A stretch of 47,745 nt of DNA from a gamma proteobacterium symbiont of Ctena orbiculata (GTDB lineage Bacteria > Pseudomonadota > Gammaproteobacteria > Chromatiales > Chromatiaceae), in contig NATW01000126.1 in assembly GCA_003094555.1 (NCBI GenBank), positions 1 through 47,745 of the forward strand. Reading direction: 5' to 3'. The notes beneath the pieces were generated by a model, which saw nothing but the letters and a program-made list of their open reading frames with translations, did not search any database and was not told the origin of the DNA. The position numbers and the translations under genes are program-made. Within the stretch, counting starts at the first letter, position 1, and each line of letters begins with the position of its first letter. This document shows, piece after piece, positions 8,221 through 16,983 of the stretch.

Positions 8221-10602
8221 ATGAGCGTAGATTTTTCAGAATACATCAACTGTCTTGATGAGAACGACCACGAGCACCTTGAGGCGCTCGAATCCTCCTA
8301 TCACGAGGCACAACGGGTCATGTCACCGCGCGGCCTGCAGAACTACCTCGAAGGTATGCGTGCCTTCTGTACCCTCGGTCGCGGTCAGGACCTGGTACTG
8401 ACCTATGTGCAGGAGATACCTGGCGTAGCCAAGGAGGTGGGCGAGGACATCATCCCCGACCTGGTCGAGGCGATGATGAAACTGGCATCCCACACCTCCG
8501 GCAGCGTGATCACCCTGATCGTGGCTAATCTGCCCCTGGCGGCCTCCCGCCTGGGTGATGCAGAGGTCATGCGCGGCTTCCTCAAGCTGCTGCACCAGAT
8601 GACCGGCAAAGCACCCCGCGGTCTGCGCCCGATGATGGAGAACCTGGACGAACTGCTCTCCAAACTGACCCTTGGCGGCCTGCGCCGTTGGGTGATGTGG
8701 GGCGCCCAGGCCCACCAGCGGGATCTCGACGGTCAGCTGGCCTACTTCGGCCTGCAGACCGAATCATCCCGCTCGATTCTGCAGTCCGAACGTCGCGGTA
8801 CCCTGTTCATCGACAACCAGCGCAAACTCAACTTCTACCTGCGCGCGCTCTGGGCGCGGGCCTTCTTCATGCGCCCCACCGCCGGCGACTTCGAATCGCG
8901 CCAGGGGATCCGCCCCTATATCGAGGACTTTCAGATCCACGTACCTGACGCCTTCGATCCTTTCCGCGGTGTCGACGGTATGGAGGTCTACCGTGCGACT
9001 GCGGCGCATGCCGCGGCGCACATGGTCTACACCCGCCAACCCATCTCCGCCGAGCAGCTGTCCCAGGCACAGATGCGCATGATCGAGCTGTTCGAGGATG
9101 CCCGCGTCGAGTACCTCGCCTACAGCGAGTTTCCCGGCCTGCGCAAACTCTGGCTGCAGTTCTTCACCTCCGAGCCGGGTGAGAACGATGAGTTCGGCAA
9201 ACCCCACGAGACCATGGACCTGATGCTGCGCACCACCCGCGCCATCATGGACCGGGACTATCGGGATGAGATCGATATCATCAACCAGGTAGCCGACGAA
9301 TTCGTAACCAAGCTTGAGGAGGACCCGTACGATCCACGCCTGTCCTGGATGGCCGGTGTCGACTTCTACAACAAGATCGTGGAGATCGCCAAGATCCCCA
9401 GTGTGCGCATCCTCTCCGAGTGGCCGATCCCCTACCGGGACGACAATCGCTACTTCTGGGATTTCTCCGAAAACATGTTCGAGTCACAGGGTATCGACTA
9501 CCTGCCGACCTCCCAACAGACGGTTCGCCGCTATGTCAGCCTGATGGAGTTCGTCAACGACCTCGACTCGGAGATGACCCATGACAATCCGGACGAGATC
9601 CTGGTGCTGGCCACCGAGCTCTTCCCCTACGAAGACATGGGGGTCAGTTACAACCAGATGGAAGGGGTGGAACCGGTCTCCGATCCCTACCACTATAACG
9701 AGTGGGATTACCATGTGCAGCTGGCCCGCCCCGACTGGGCCACGGTCATCGAGCGCAAGCAGGGCCGGGGCGATCCCGAGATGATGGACGAGATCCTCAC
9801 CAAGCATAAACCGATCGCCTCACGCATCCGCCACCTGATCGATGCGCTGCAACCCCAAGGGATTGTCCGTCGCCGTGGTTATGAGGAGGGCGAGGAGCTG
9901 GACCTGAACGCGGCAATACGGGCGATGATCGACATCCGGCGCGGGGTTATGCCCGACCCGCGGATCAACATCCGCGTCACCCGCCATATCCGCGATCTAT
10001 CGATCGTGCTTCTGCTCGACCTCTCCGAGTCGACCAATGAGAAAATCGGCGATATTGCCGAGGGTGAAGAGGGTTACGAGGATCAGGACAGCATCCTGGA
10101 TCTAACCCGGGAATCGGCTGGGCTGCTCTCCTGGGCCATCGACTCCATCGGTGACAGCTTCGCCGTACATGGCTTTGCCTCCGATGGCCGCCACGACGTG
10201 CAGTACTACCGCTTCAAGGACTTCGAGCAGAGCTATGACGATGAGGCGAAATCCCGTATGGCGGGTATGCAGGGTGGCCTCTCCACCCGCATGGGTGCAG
10301 CCCTGCGCCACGCCGGCTGGCACCTGACCCAGCAGAATGCCCAGAAGCGTCTTGTCTTACTGGTTACAGATGGCGAACCGGCCGATATCGACGAGCGCGA
10401 TCCCCAGTACCTGCGCCACGATACCAAGAAGGCGGTGGAGGATCTGGCAATGCAGGGAGTCTATACCTACTGCCTGACCCTGGATCCCAATGCGGACCGC
10501 TATGTGGCGAGAATATTCGGTGAGAACGGCTACTCCATCGTGGACAATGTGGAACGCCTGCCGGAGAGATTGCCGAGTGTATTTGCCGCGTTGACCGGGT
10601 GA
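8221..10602 (+). CDS. cbbO: RubisCO activase VWA adaptor CbbO1
   Basis: 793-residue partner of CbbQ. The C-terminal von Willebrand factor A domain carries an intact MIDAS: DLSES (D600), STRMG, and TDGEPAD. In the family, this metal site docks on RubisCO and recruits it to the CbbQ hexamer. The N-terminal two thirds form the CbbO/NorD helical region. It is the last gene of the form IA cluster, 82 bases after cbbQ1. The C-terminal domain aligns well with CbbO2 at 14563-16797, while the middle is more divergent, as expected for adaptors specialised to different RubisCO forms. Confidence 0.94.
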   Translation: MSVDFSEYINCLDENDHEHLEALESSYHEAQRVMSPRGLQNYLEGMRAFCTLGRGQDLVLTYVQEIPGVAKEVGEDIIPDLVEAMMKLASHTSGSVITLIVANLPLAASRLGDAEVMRGFLKLLHQMTGKAPRGLRPMMENLDELLSKLTLGGLRRWVMWGAQAHQRDLDGQLAYFGLQTESSRSILQSERRGTLFIDNQRKLNFYLRALWARAFFMRPTAGDFESRQGIRPYIEDFQIHVPDAFDPFRGVDGMEVYRATAAHAAAHMVYTRQPISAEQLSQAQMRMIELFEDARVEYLAYSEFPGLRKLWLQFFTSEPGENDEFGKPHETMDLMLRTTRAIMDRDYRDEIDIINQVADEFVTKLEEDPYDPRLSWMAGVDFYNKIVEIAKIPSVRILSEWPIPYRDDNRYFWDFSENMFESQGIDYLPTSQQTVRRYVSLMEFVNDLDSEMTHDNPDEILVLATELFPYEDMGVSYNQMEGVEPVSDPYHYNEWDYHVQLARPDWATVIERKQGRGDPEMMDEILTKHKPIASRIRHLIDALQPQGIVRRRGYEEGEELDLNAAIRAMIDIRRGVMPDPRINIRVTRHIRDLSIVLLLDLSESTNEKIGDIAEGEEGYEDQDSILDLTRESAGLLSWAIDSIGDSFAVHGFASDGRHDVQYYRFKDFEQSYDDEAKSRMAGMQGGLSTRMGAALRHAGWHLTQQNAQKRLVLLVTDGEPADIDERDPQYLRHDTKKAVEDLAMQGVYTYCLTLDPNADRYVARIFGENGYSIVDNVERLPERLPSVFAALTG

Positions 10603-10650
10603 GACTCCTCAAAACAAAGAATCGCTTTGATTGAAAAAGACAATCCATGT

Positions 10651-10773
10651 GTAGGGTGGGGCCCTGCCCCACCCTACTTCTAGAGGGTTTACGGTGCGGC
10701 GAGCTGCACCCTACGTCTTGTCAACATGATTCAGGATAAAACCATTTGCGTTTATTAGCGTTCATTTGCGGAC
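10651..10773. repeat. Truncated inverted-repeat element, copy A
   Basis: Contains a perfect 12+12 hairpin (GTAGGGTGGGGC 10651-10662 / GCCCCACCCTAC 10666-10677), a second hairpin GGTGC..GCACC-CTAC (10693-10714) and a terminal arm at 10742-10773 ending GCGTTCATTTGCGGAC. That arm is the reverse complement, with one mismatch in 32, of the left end of copy B. No matching left end is visible, so this copy looks truncated. It ends 3 bases from the stop codon of the gene at 10777-11238. Confidence 0.75.
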
Positions 10774-10776
10774 TTT

Positions 10777-11238
10777 TTACTGTTCGGGATGGAGTTTCGG
10801 AAATGGCAGCACCCGCTTCACCCTCGCTTCACAACCCTGCTTTTTAAAGCGCGCCTCCGTGATATCGAGGGCCTTTTTGAACTCGCCAATCAGGCGTGTG
10901 TGCAATTCCCGCGCCCTGTCATCATAGTAGATCAAGTCGATGGGGGCCGGATCTGTCAGGCTCTCCCGCTCCTGATCACGCCGAAATTTCCAGGCCAACC
11001 GGATCAATTTGCCCCCTTCGCCATCACGCACGGCGTAGGCCTGGTTGTCCACAAAAATCACCTCATCCGCATCGATAACCGCCTGGATCTGCATTGTCCG
11101 CACCGGGATGAATACATGTTCGTATTGACAGCGTGACAACATCAGCCGGCACTGGTTATAGAGCGGTGACGGAATGGTCAGGCGTTCACAGGCGATTTCA
11201 TCGGGTCGGAAGAAGATCTCGCTAAGTCTTTCACTCAT
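10777..11238 (-). CDS. Conserved hypothetical protein between the RubisCO clusters
   Basis: 153 residues with no signal peptide or membrane segment; a mixed, charged soluble protein (YNQCRLMLSRCQYEHVFIPV, then an acidic-basic C-terminus). I do not recognise the family. It is the second gene of a two-gene minus-strand unit with the 106-residue protein (15-base gap), wedged between the form IA and form II clusters. The N-terminal VFIPVRTMQIQAVIDADEVI stretch and Lys/Arg-rich end suggest a cytoplasmic role. A link to carbon fixation rests on location only. Confidence 0.75.
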   Translation of the reverse strand: MSERLSEIFFRPDEIACERLTIPSPLYNQCRLMLSRCQYEHVFIPVRTMQIQAVIDADEVIFVDNQAYAVRDGEGGKLIRLAWKFRRDQERESLTDPAPIDLIYYDDRARELHTRLIGEFKKALDITEARFKKQGCEARVKRVLPFPKLHPEQ

Positions 11239-11253
11239 GCTAGGGCCTAAGTA

Positions 11254-11574
11254 TCAGTCATTGTCACCCAGCTCCGGGTTCCACCCCTTTGCCTTGGCTT
11301 CGGCAACCGCCCGTTGATAGATGCGACTATGCTTCTCCGCCAACTCCGGCGGCAGATTCGACACCAGATGTCCGTATTTTTCCCACTCCGTGGTGACTTT
11401 GTCATACAGGGCGTCTATCCCCTGTACCAACCACCCTTCACAGGTCTCTGTCTCTGGAATCAAGCCAAATACCCAGGCGTCACGAATAATGTTACCGGTG
11501 GGATTCATGGCCCCCTTGGGATCTTTGTCTATACCGTGATATCGCTTGTCTGCCATTTTGATCTTGGTACTCAT
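11254..11574 (-). CDS. Conserved hypothetical protein divergent from cbbM
   Basis: 106 residues (or 100 from the internal Met at residue 7, MADKRYHGI; neither start has a clear ribosome site). Soluble, Trp-rich, with a distinctive stretch NPTGNIIRDAWVFGLIPETE and an acidic end ELGDND. No family recognised. It is transcribed away from cbbM across a 247-base shared region holding CbbR-like boxes, and precedes the 153-residue gene by 15 bases, so both may respond to the same regulator as cbbM. Confidence 0.75.
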   Translation of the reverse strand: MSTKIKMADKRYHGIDKDPKGAMNPTGNIIRDAWVFGLIPETETCEGWLVQGIDALYDKVTTEWEKYGHLVSNLPPELAEKHSRIYQRAVAEAKAKGWNPELGDND

Positions 11575-11666
11575 GTTAATGGTGTGCTGAAAATTATCGC
11601 CTAATTCAGGCTGGAATTATTGTATCCCACATTTTATACCGGTTTGACCTCAGCGCCATCAAACAA

Positions 11667-11718
11667 ATAAGTTATTACTTATGGTTTACATAAGAATATT
11701 TGAGGTTTACTTATAAAC
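11667..11718. promoter_or_regulatory. Cluster of CbbR-like dyads and repeats upstream of cbbM
   Basis: Shared box ATAAGT-N6-TTATGGTT (11667-11686) matches the cbbL upstream box. Overlapping it are CTTATG-N5-CATAAG (11678-11694, perfect dyad, with a T-N11-A register at 11680-11692) and GTTTA-N4-TAAAC (11705-11718). GGTTTAC recurs at 11683-11689 and 11704-11710, exactly 21 bases (two helical turns) apart. This suggests side-by-side binding of a LysR tetramer, most likely CbbR. Confidence 0.6.
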
Positions 11719-11821
11719 ACAACAAATGTAAGGTTTGCATCCAATTCCCTAAACGAATTGGGGTTAATGGAGAGAAACATAGCTTCTCCCACAGACAGAT
11801 TCACATAATTGGAGTAGACCA

Positions 11822-13207
11822 ATGGCATTAGACCAATCATCCCGTTACTCGGACCTCAGCCTGAAGGAAGAGGACTTGATCGCCGGCGGCGGGCATATCC
11901 TGTGCGCCTACAAGATGAAACCGAAGAGCGGTTACGGCTACCTGGAGGCTGCAGCCCACTTCGCTGCCGAGTCATCCACCGGTACCAATGTGGAAGTCTC
12001 CACCACCGACGATTTCACCAAGGGTGTGGATGCACTGGTCTACATGATCGATGAAGCCACCGAGGAGATGCGCATCGCCTACCCCATCGACCTGTTCGAT
12101 CGCAACATGATCGACGGCCGCATGATGCTGGTCTCCTTCCTTACCCTGACCATCGGTAACAACCAGGGCATGGGCGACATCGAACACGCCCAGATGTATG
12201 ACTTCTTCATGCCGCCCCGGGCCATCCAGCTGTTCGACGGTCCTGCCAAGGACATCTCCGACCTATGGCGCATGCTGGGTCGTCCAGTGGTGGACGGCGG
12301 TTACATCGCCGGTACCATCATCAAGCCGAAACTGGGTCTGCGTCCCGAGCCCTTCGCCGAGGCGGCCTACCAATTCTGGCTGGGTGGCGACTTCATCAAG
12401 AATGACGAGCCCCAGGGCAACCAGGTTTTCTGCCCTGCGAAAAAGGTCTACCCGCTTGTCTATGACGCCATGAAGCGCGCCATGGACGAGACCGGCGAGG
12501 CCAAGCTCTTCTCCGCCAACATCACCGCCGACGACCACGCCGAGATGCTCGCCCGTGGCGAGTTCATCCTCGAGGCCTTCGGTGCCGATGCCGACAAGGT
12601 GGCCTTCCTGGTGGACGGCTACGTGGGTGGCCCGGGCATGGTCACCACCGCCCGTCGCTACTTCCCCGGGCAGTACCTGCACTACCATCGTGCCGGTCAC
12701 GGCGCCGTCACCTCCCCCAGTTCCAAGCGGGGTTACACCGCCTACGTGCTGGCCAAGATGTCCCGTCTGCAGGGTGCCTCCGGTATCCACGTCGGCACCA
12801 TGGGCTACGGCAAGATGGAAGGCGACAAGGACGACCGCGCCATCGCCTACATCATCGAACGCGATGAGTACCAGGGTCCTGCCTACAACCAGAAGTGGTA
12901 CGGCATGAAGCCCACTACCCCGATCATCTCCGGCGGTATGAACGCGCTGCGTCTACCCGGCTTCTTCGAGAACCTGGGCCACGGCAATGTGATCAACACC
13001 GCGGGTGGCGGCTCCTACGGCCACATCGACAGCCCGGCGGCTGGTGCCACCTCCCTGCGTCAGGCCTACGAGTGCTGGAAGGCCGGCGCCGATCCCATCG
13101 AGTGGGCCAAGGAGCACCAAGAGTTCGCCCGCGCCTTCGAGTCCTTCCCCCTCGATGCGGACACCATCTTCCCAGGTTGGCGTGAAAAATTGGGCGTGCA
13201 CAAATAA
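11822..13207 (+). CDS. cbbM: RubisCO form II
   Basis: 461-residue form II enzyme that works without small subunits and usually favours high CO2 and low O2. Active-site motifs are present: [12 protein letters not shown] (K168), the carbamylated lysine in [14 protein letters not shown] (K193) and loop 6 [11 protein letters not shown]. The ATG follows a GGAG ribosome site. It is not next to its own LysR gene. A strong terminator follows immediately, so the downstream cbbQ2/O2 may need read-through or another promoter. Form identification is certain. Confidence 0.98.
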   Translation: MALDQSSRYSDLSLKEEDLIAGGGHILCAYKMKPKSGYGYLEAAAHFAAESSTGTNVEVSTTDDFTKGVDALVYMIDEATEEMRIAYPIDLFDRNMIDGRMMLVSFLTLTIGNNQGMGDIEHAQMYDFFMPPRAIQLFDGPAKDISDLWRMLGRPVVDGGYIAGTIIKPKLGLRPEPFAEAAYQFWLGGDFIKNDEPQGNQVFCPAKKVYPLVYDAMKRAMDETGEAKLFSANITADDHAEMLARGEFILEAFGADADKVAFLVDGYVGGPGMVTTARRYFPGQYLHYHRAGHGAVTSPSSKRGYTAYVLAKMSRLQGASGIHVGTMGYGKMEGDKDDRAIAYIIERDEYQGPAYNQKWYGMKPTTPIISGGMNALRLPGFFENLGHGNVINTAGGGSYGHIDSPAAGATSLRQAYECWKAGADPIEWAKEHQEFARAFESFPLDADTIFPGWREKLGVHK

Positions 13208-13236
13208 GAACTGCACCTCAATGCCATCCGGAATTT

Positions 13237-13262
13237 AAAGCCCCCGTATGGGGGCTTTTTTT
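13237..13262 (+). terminator. Rho-independent terminator after cbbM
   Basis: Stem AAAGCCCCC (13237-13245), loop GTAT, GGGGGCTTT (13250-13258), running into a T-run to 13262. Textbook form, 30 bases after the cbbM stop. It separates cbbM from cbbQ2. Confidence 0.9.
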
Positions 13263-13270
13263 GTATATAA

Positions 13271-13432
13271 GTCCGCAAATGAACGCGAATAAACGCAAAT
13301 GGATTTTCAATAATTTCGATTTTCCTGGTTGTGTAGGGTGCGGCTTGCCGCACCGTTAAACACTCCAGATAGATCGGTGCCTTGGTGATGTTTGCGCATT
13401 TCGAATAACAACATTGGGGTTCAGTTGCGGAC
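13271..13432. repeat. Inverted-repeat element, copy B
   Basis: Left arm 13271-13302 (GTCCGCAAATGAACGC, then GAATAAACGC, then AAATGG), internal hairpin GGTGCGGC-tt-GCCGCACC (13337-13354, preceded by GTAG), and a decayed right arm ending GTTGCGGAC at 13432. It contains no open frame worth calling. It follows the cbbM terminator by 8 bases and, with the terminator, accounts for most of the 329-base gap 13208-13536. A cbbQ2 promoter, if any, must lie at 13433-13536. Confidence 0.75.
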
Positions 13433-13536
13433 TTTTTAAATTCAAAAAAGGCTGTTATCGAATACAGGATTAACCCTACACATTAGAGTAGAATATCGCG
13501 GAATTCGTCTGCCTTGTTTATGAATCTGGAGTCACC

Positions 13537-14343
13537 ATGAGTGCCGACAACGAGCAATACCTGGTCCAACAAGAACCCTACTATCAACCCCAGGAAGATG
13601 AGATCGAACTGTATGAGGCTGCCTATGCAGAACGGCTGCCGGTGATGATCAAGGGCCCCACCGGTTGTGGCAAATCCCGCTTTGTGGAACATATGGCCTG
13701 GCGCTTAGAAAAACCCTTGATTACCGTGGCCTGCAACGAGGATATGACCGCCTCAGACCTGGTGGGCCGTTATCTACTCGACAGCGAGGGCACACGCTGG
13801 TTGGACGGTCCGCTCACGGTGGCGGCCCGCATCGGCGCCATCTGCTATCTGGATGAGGTTGTGGAGGCGCGACAGGACACCACGGTGGTTATTCACCCCC
13901 TGACCGACCATAGGCGCGCCCTGCCCCTGGATAAAAAGGGTGAGGTCATCAATGCCCATGAGGATTTTCAACTGGTGATCTCCTATAACCCGGGTTATCA
14001 GAGCCTGATGAAGGATCTCAAACAATCCACCAAGCAGCGCTTCTCCGCCCTCGATTTCGACTATGCCCCGGCTGACCTGGAAGCCTCGATCATTGCCAGG
14101 GAGACCGATATCGATGAATCCACCGCCGCCCATCTGGTAAAGATCGGAGAGACGGCGCGCAACCTCAAAGGGCATGGCCTGGATGAAGGCATATCGACCC
14201 GGTTGCTGGTCTACGCCGCGAGACTGGTGAAACGGGGCATCAAACCACCGGCGGCCTGCCGCATGGCCCTGGTCAGACCCATCACCGACGACAAGGACAT
14301 AGTCGCCACCCTGGATCACGCCATCGAGGCGGTCTTCGGCTAA
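13537..14343 (+). CDS. cbbQ: RubisCO activase AAA+ motor CbbQ2
   Basis: 268-residue paralogue of CbbQ1 with the same Walker A (GPTGCGKS), Walker B (ICYLDEV) and NEDMTASDLVGR insert. It diverges mostly at the N-terminus and last 100 residues. TGGAG precedes the ATG. It lies downstream of cbbM and upstream of cbbO2, so it should energise the form II activase, as shown for CbbQ2O2 in Acidithiobacillus ferrooxidans. Confidence 0.95.
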   Translation: MSADNEQYLVQQEPYYQPQEDEIELYEAAYAERLPVMIKGPTGCGKSRFVEHMAWRLEKPLITVACNEDMTASDLVGRYLLDSEGTRWLDGPLTVAARIGAICYLDEVVEARQDTTVVIHPLTDHRRALPLDKKGEVINAHEDFQLVISYNPGYQSLMKDLKQSTKQRFSALDFDYAPADLEASIIARETDIDESTAAHLVKIGETARNLKGHGLDEGISTRLLVYAARLVKRGIKPPAACRMALVRPITDDKDIVATLDHAIEAVFG

Positions 14344-14358
14344 ATTCCTTTTTATTCA

Positions 14359-14541
14359 GTCTGTAAATGAACGCGAATAAACGCAAATGGTTTTTTGATT
14401 TGTTACGCCAGGCATCTCCATCGCGTAGGGTGCGGCTTGCCGCACCATTCAACCTGATCGAGTGTAGGGTGGAGCCCTGCCCCACCCTACCTAGAAATAG
14501 GTTTTTGGGAGTAATGAAACCATTCGCGTTCATTGGCGGAC
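14359..14541. repeat. Inverted-repeat element, copy C, inside the cbbQ2-cbbO2 gap
   Basis: Left arm 14359-14390 (GTCTGTAAATGAACGC / GAATAAACGC / AAATGG), hairpin GTAGGGTGCGGC-tt-GCCGCACC (14425-14446), second hairpin GTAGGGTGGAGC-cct-GCCCCACCCTAC (14464-14490), and right arm 14520-14541 in the short form (CCATTCGCGTTCATTGGCGG then AC). It is the most complete copy. It ends 21 bases before the cbbO2 start, so it forms the cbbO2 leader. Confidence 0.8.
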
Positions 14542-14562
14542 CTTTTTGTTATCGACAGCTTA

Positions 14563-16797
14563 ATGATGTCCGATAGAGAGAGACTCGAGTGCGGTTTCAA
14601 GGAGATCGACCCGATCTTCGACGACTGTATGGCGAACGCCCGTCGCCACCTCAGCGAGGCGGGTATCGACGCCTATTTGGAAGGCGCCTCCCTGTGCTGC
14701 AAGATCGGCCGCGGTGTAGAACCGGTGATCGTGTTCCTGGAAGAGCTGCCCGAAATTGCCGGGCGTACCGGTGAAGAGATTATCGAACTGATCTCCCAGA
14801 GCGTGTGGAAGCTATCGCGCAGTCCCAACGGCAAAGCGATCCTCCCGTTCCTGCAGATGCTGCCTGAGGCCAGCCGCAGGCTGGGCAGTGTGGAGATGAT
14901 GGAGCGGTTCATCAACCTGCTATTGGATATGATGGAGCAGACCTCTGGCTCCATTCACGGTTTTCATACCACCATACCCAGCCCGTCACTGCCGAATCTG
15001 CTGAAAAAGGTCCCCTATCTGATAAGCCAACTCTCGCTGGAGGGTTTGAGCCACTGGATCGATTACGGCGTCCGCAACTACCGCACCCATCCGCAACGGC
15101 AGATCGACTACTTCAGCCTGCAGTCCGCCGACAGTCGCGCTATCCTGCAGCGGGAACGGCACGGCACCCTGTTTGCCGACCACGAGCGCAAGCTCGATCT
15201 CTACCTGCGATCCCTATGGCGCAGTAAGGCCCACTTCGTACCCTACTCTGAAGGTTTCGACGAACTGCGCAAACCCATGCCCTACTTCGACTCGCTGGGG
15301 GTTCGTATACCCGACGTCTACGATGATCTGCACCGGGTCTCAGGTATCGATCGCTACCGAGCCCTGCTGGCCCATGTAGCCGCCCATCAGCGCTGGACCA
15401 GTCATGTGGTTGCGGACAACTACAGCCCCTTTCAACGGGTTGCCATCGAGACCTTCGAGGATGCCAGGGTCGATCTCCTCGCCACCCGTGAGTATCCAGG
15501 TCTGCGCAAGATCCTGCTGAAACTGCATCCCTGTCCCGATGAGAATGACTGCGACCCTGAAGTGGAGTCGTGCATTCGCCATCGCCTGGCGATGTTCTCC
15601 CATGCCGCCCTGAATCCGCACCATGGCTACACCAATCCGGATCTGCTGGAGTTTCTGAGCCGTTTCCATGCCGCCCTGGTTGACAACGCTTCGAGCACCC
15701 AGGAGATGGCTGCACTTGCCATCTCCTATATCGCCCGCACCCGCCGCCAGGCGGATCTCTCCGCGAATGTCTACTTCACCGATACCGAAGTCAGCTACCG
15801 CGATGACAACCGCCATATGTGGACCTACATCGAAGAGGGGGATGAGGAGGAGATGTTCGATGCGGAGCAAAAACCCGAAACCTCAGACCAGGAGATCCAG
15901 GGCCTGCCGCCTCGCCACTACCCGGAGTGGGACTACAGGAACATGACCTACAATCCCGATTGGGTGAGCCTCTACGAGAGCCTCCACCCCCAGGGGGATG
16001 CGGGTTATATCGATGCCCTGCTGCACAAACACCAGGCCCTGGCAAAGCAGCTGAAACGTCTGCTGGACCTGCTCAAGCCGCAACAATATGTGCGTATCCG
16101 TTATCAGGAAGAGGGTAGTGAGCTCGACCTGGATGTGGCTATCCGTTCTTTAATCGAATACAAGAGCGGACATAACCCCGATCCCAGGATCAATATGAGC
16201 CACCGCAGTGACGGGCGCGATATTGCGGTGATGCTGCTGATAGATCTCTCCGAATCGGTGGATCAGATACCCCAAGGCAGCCAGCAGTCGATTCTGCAAC
16301 TCAGCCAGGAGGCCGTCTCCCTCTTGGGCTGGGCTATCGAGCAACTGGGTGATAGCTTCGCAATCGCCGGTTTCTCATCCAATACCCGGCATGAGGTACG
16401 CTATCAACACATCAAGGGGTATACCGAACATTGGAACGATGAGGTCAAGGGGCGTCTGGCCGCCATGCAGGCCGGCTGGTCAACCCGCATGGGAGCCGCC
16501 ATTCGTCACGCCTCGCACTACCTAAGCGCCAGACAGGCGGATAAGAAACTGATGTTGGTCCTGACCGATGGCGAGCCAGCCGATATCGATGTACATGATG
16601 ACCGCCAGCTCATCGAGGACAGCCGTAAGGCGGTACTGGAAGCGGAGCAGGAGGGTATCTATACCTACTGTATCAACCTGGATCCCGAGGCCGATGATTA
16701 TGTGAGAGATATCTTCGGCCACCAATTCACAATCATCGACCGGGTTGAACGGCTGCCGGAACAGTTACCAAGATTGTTTATGGCCCTGACGAAATAG
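14563..16797 (+). CDS. cbbO: RubisCO activase VWA adaptor CbbO2
   Basis: 744-residue CbbO family protein for the form II enzyme. The C-terminal VWA domain has an intact MIDAS: DLSES (D561), STRMG, TDGEPAD. Start choice: a TTG at 14533 lies in the repeat element's right arm and would add ten residues unrelated to CbbO1; the ATG at 14563 (or 14566) aligns with CbbO1. No good ribosome site is visible before either, probably because the element has replaced the leader. Shorter than CbbO1 by about 50 residues in the middle region. Confidence 0.92.
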   Translation: MMSDRERLECGFKEIDPIFDDCMANARRHLSEAGIDAYLEGASLCCKIGRGVEPVIVFLEELPEIAGRTGEEIIELISQSVWKLSRSPNGKAILPFLQMLPEASRRLGSVEMMERFINLLLDMMEQTSGSIHGFHTTIPSPSLPNLLKKVPYLISQLSLEGLSHWIDYGVRNYRTHPQRQIDYFSLQSADSRAILQRERHGTLFADHERKLDLYLRSLWRSKAHFVPYSEGFDELRKPMPYFDSLGVRIPDVYDDLHRVSGIDRYRALLAHVAAHQRWTSHVVADNYSPFQRVAIETFEDARVDLLATREYPGLRKILLKLHPCPDENDCDPEVESCIRHRLAMFSHAALNPHHGYTNPDLLEFLSRFHAALVDNASSTQEMAALAISYIARTRRQADLSANVYFTDTEVSYRDDNRHMWTYIEEGDEEEMFDAEQKPETSDQEIQGLPPRHYPEWDYRNMTYNPDWVSLYESLHPQGDAGYIDALLHKHQALAKQLKRLLDLLKPQQYVRIRYQEEGSELDLDVAIRSLIEYKSGHNPDPRINMSHRSDGRDIAVMLLIDLSESVDQIPQGSQQSILQLSQEAVSLLGWAIEQLGDSFAIAGFSSNTRHEVRYQHIKGYTEHWNDEVKGRLAAMQAGWSTRMGAAIRHASHYLSARQADKKLMLVLTDGEPADIDVHDDRQLIEDSRKAVLEAEQEGIYTYCINLDPEADDYVRDIFGHQFTIIDRVERLPEQLPRLFMALTK

Positions 16798-16941
16798 GCT
16801 GATCACAGATCGCTCTCCAATGTGATTTGATCGTTCTGTGAAAAACCACTCAATTCCCCTGTCATTTGTAGCGTATTCAGAGAGTCTCACACTCTTATCA
16901 TACTGCGACCAATCATTTATCGCCGATTCATCCTATGCATG

Positions 16942-16947
16942 TATAAT
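16942..16947 (+). promoter_or_regulatory. Possible -10 element for the DAHP synthase gene
   Basis: TATAAT preceded directly by TG, 37 bases before the start codon at 16984. No convincing -35. The rest of 16798-16983 shows nothing further. Confidence 0.35.
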
Positions 16948-16983
16948 CCCATGATTATTTGATCCGCATTTAAACATCAACGC

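Noticed and set aside
10651-14490. GTAGGGTG hairpins taken as a CRISPR array or RNA gene
   Set aside because: Copies are few, unevenly spaced and lie inside an inverted-repeat element. There is no repeat-spacer layout.
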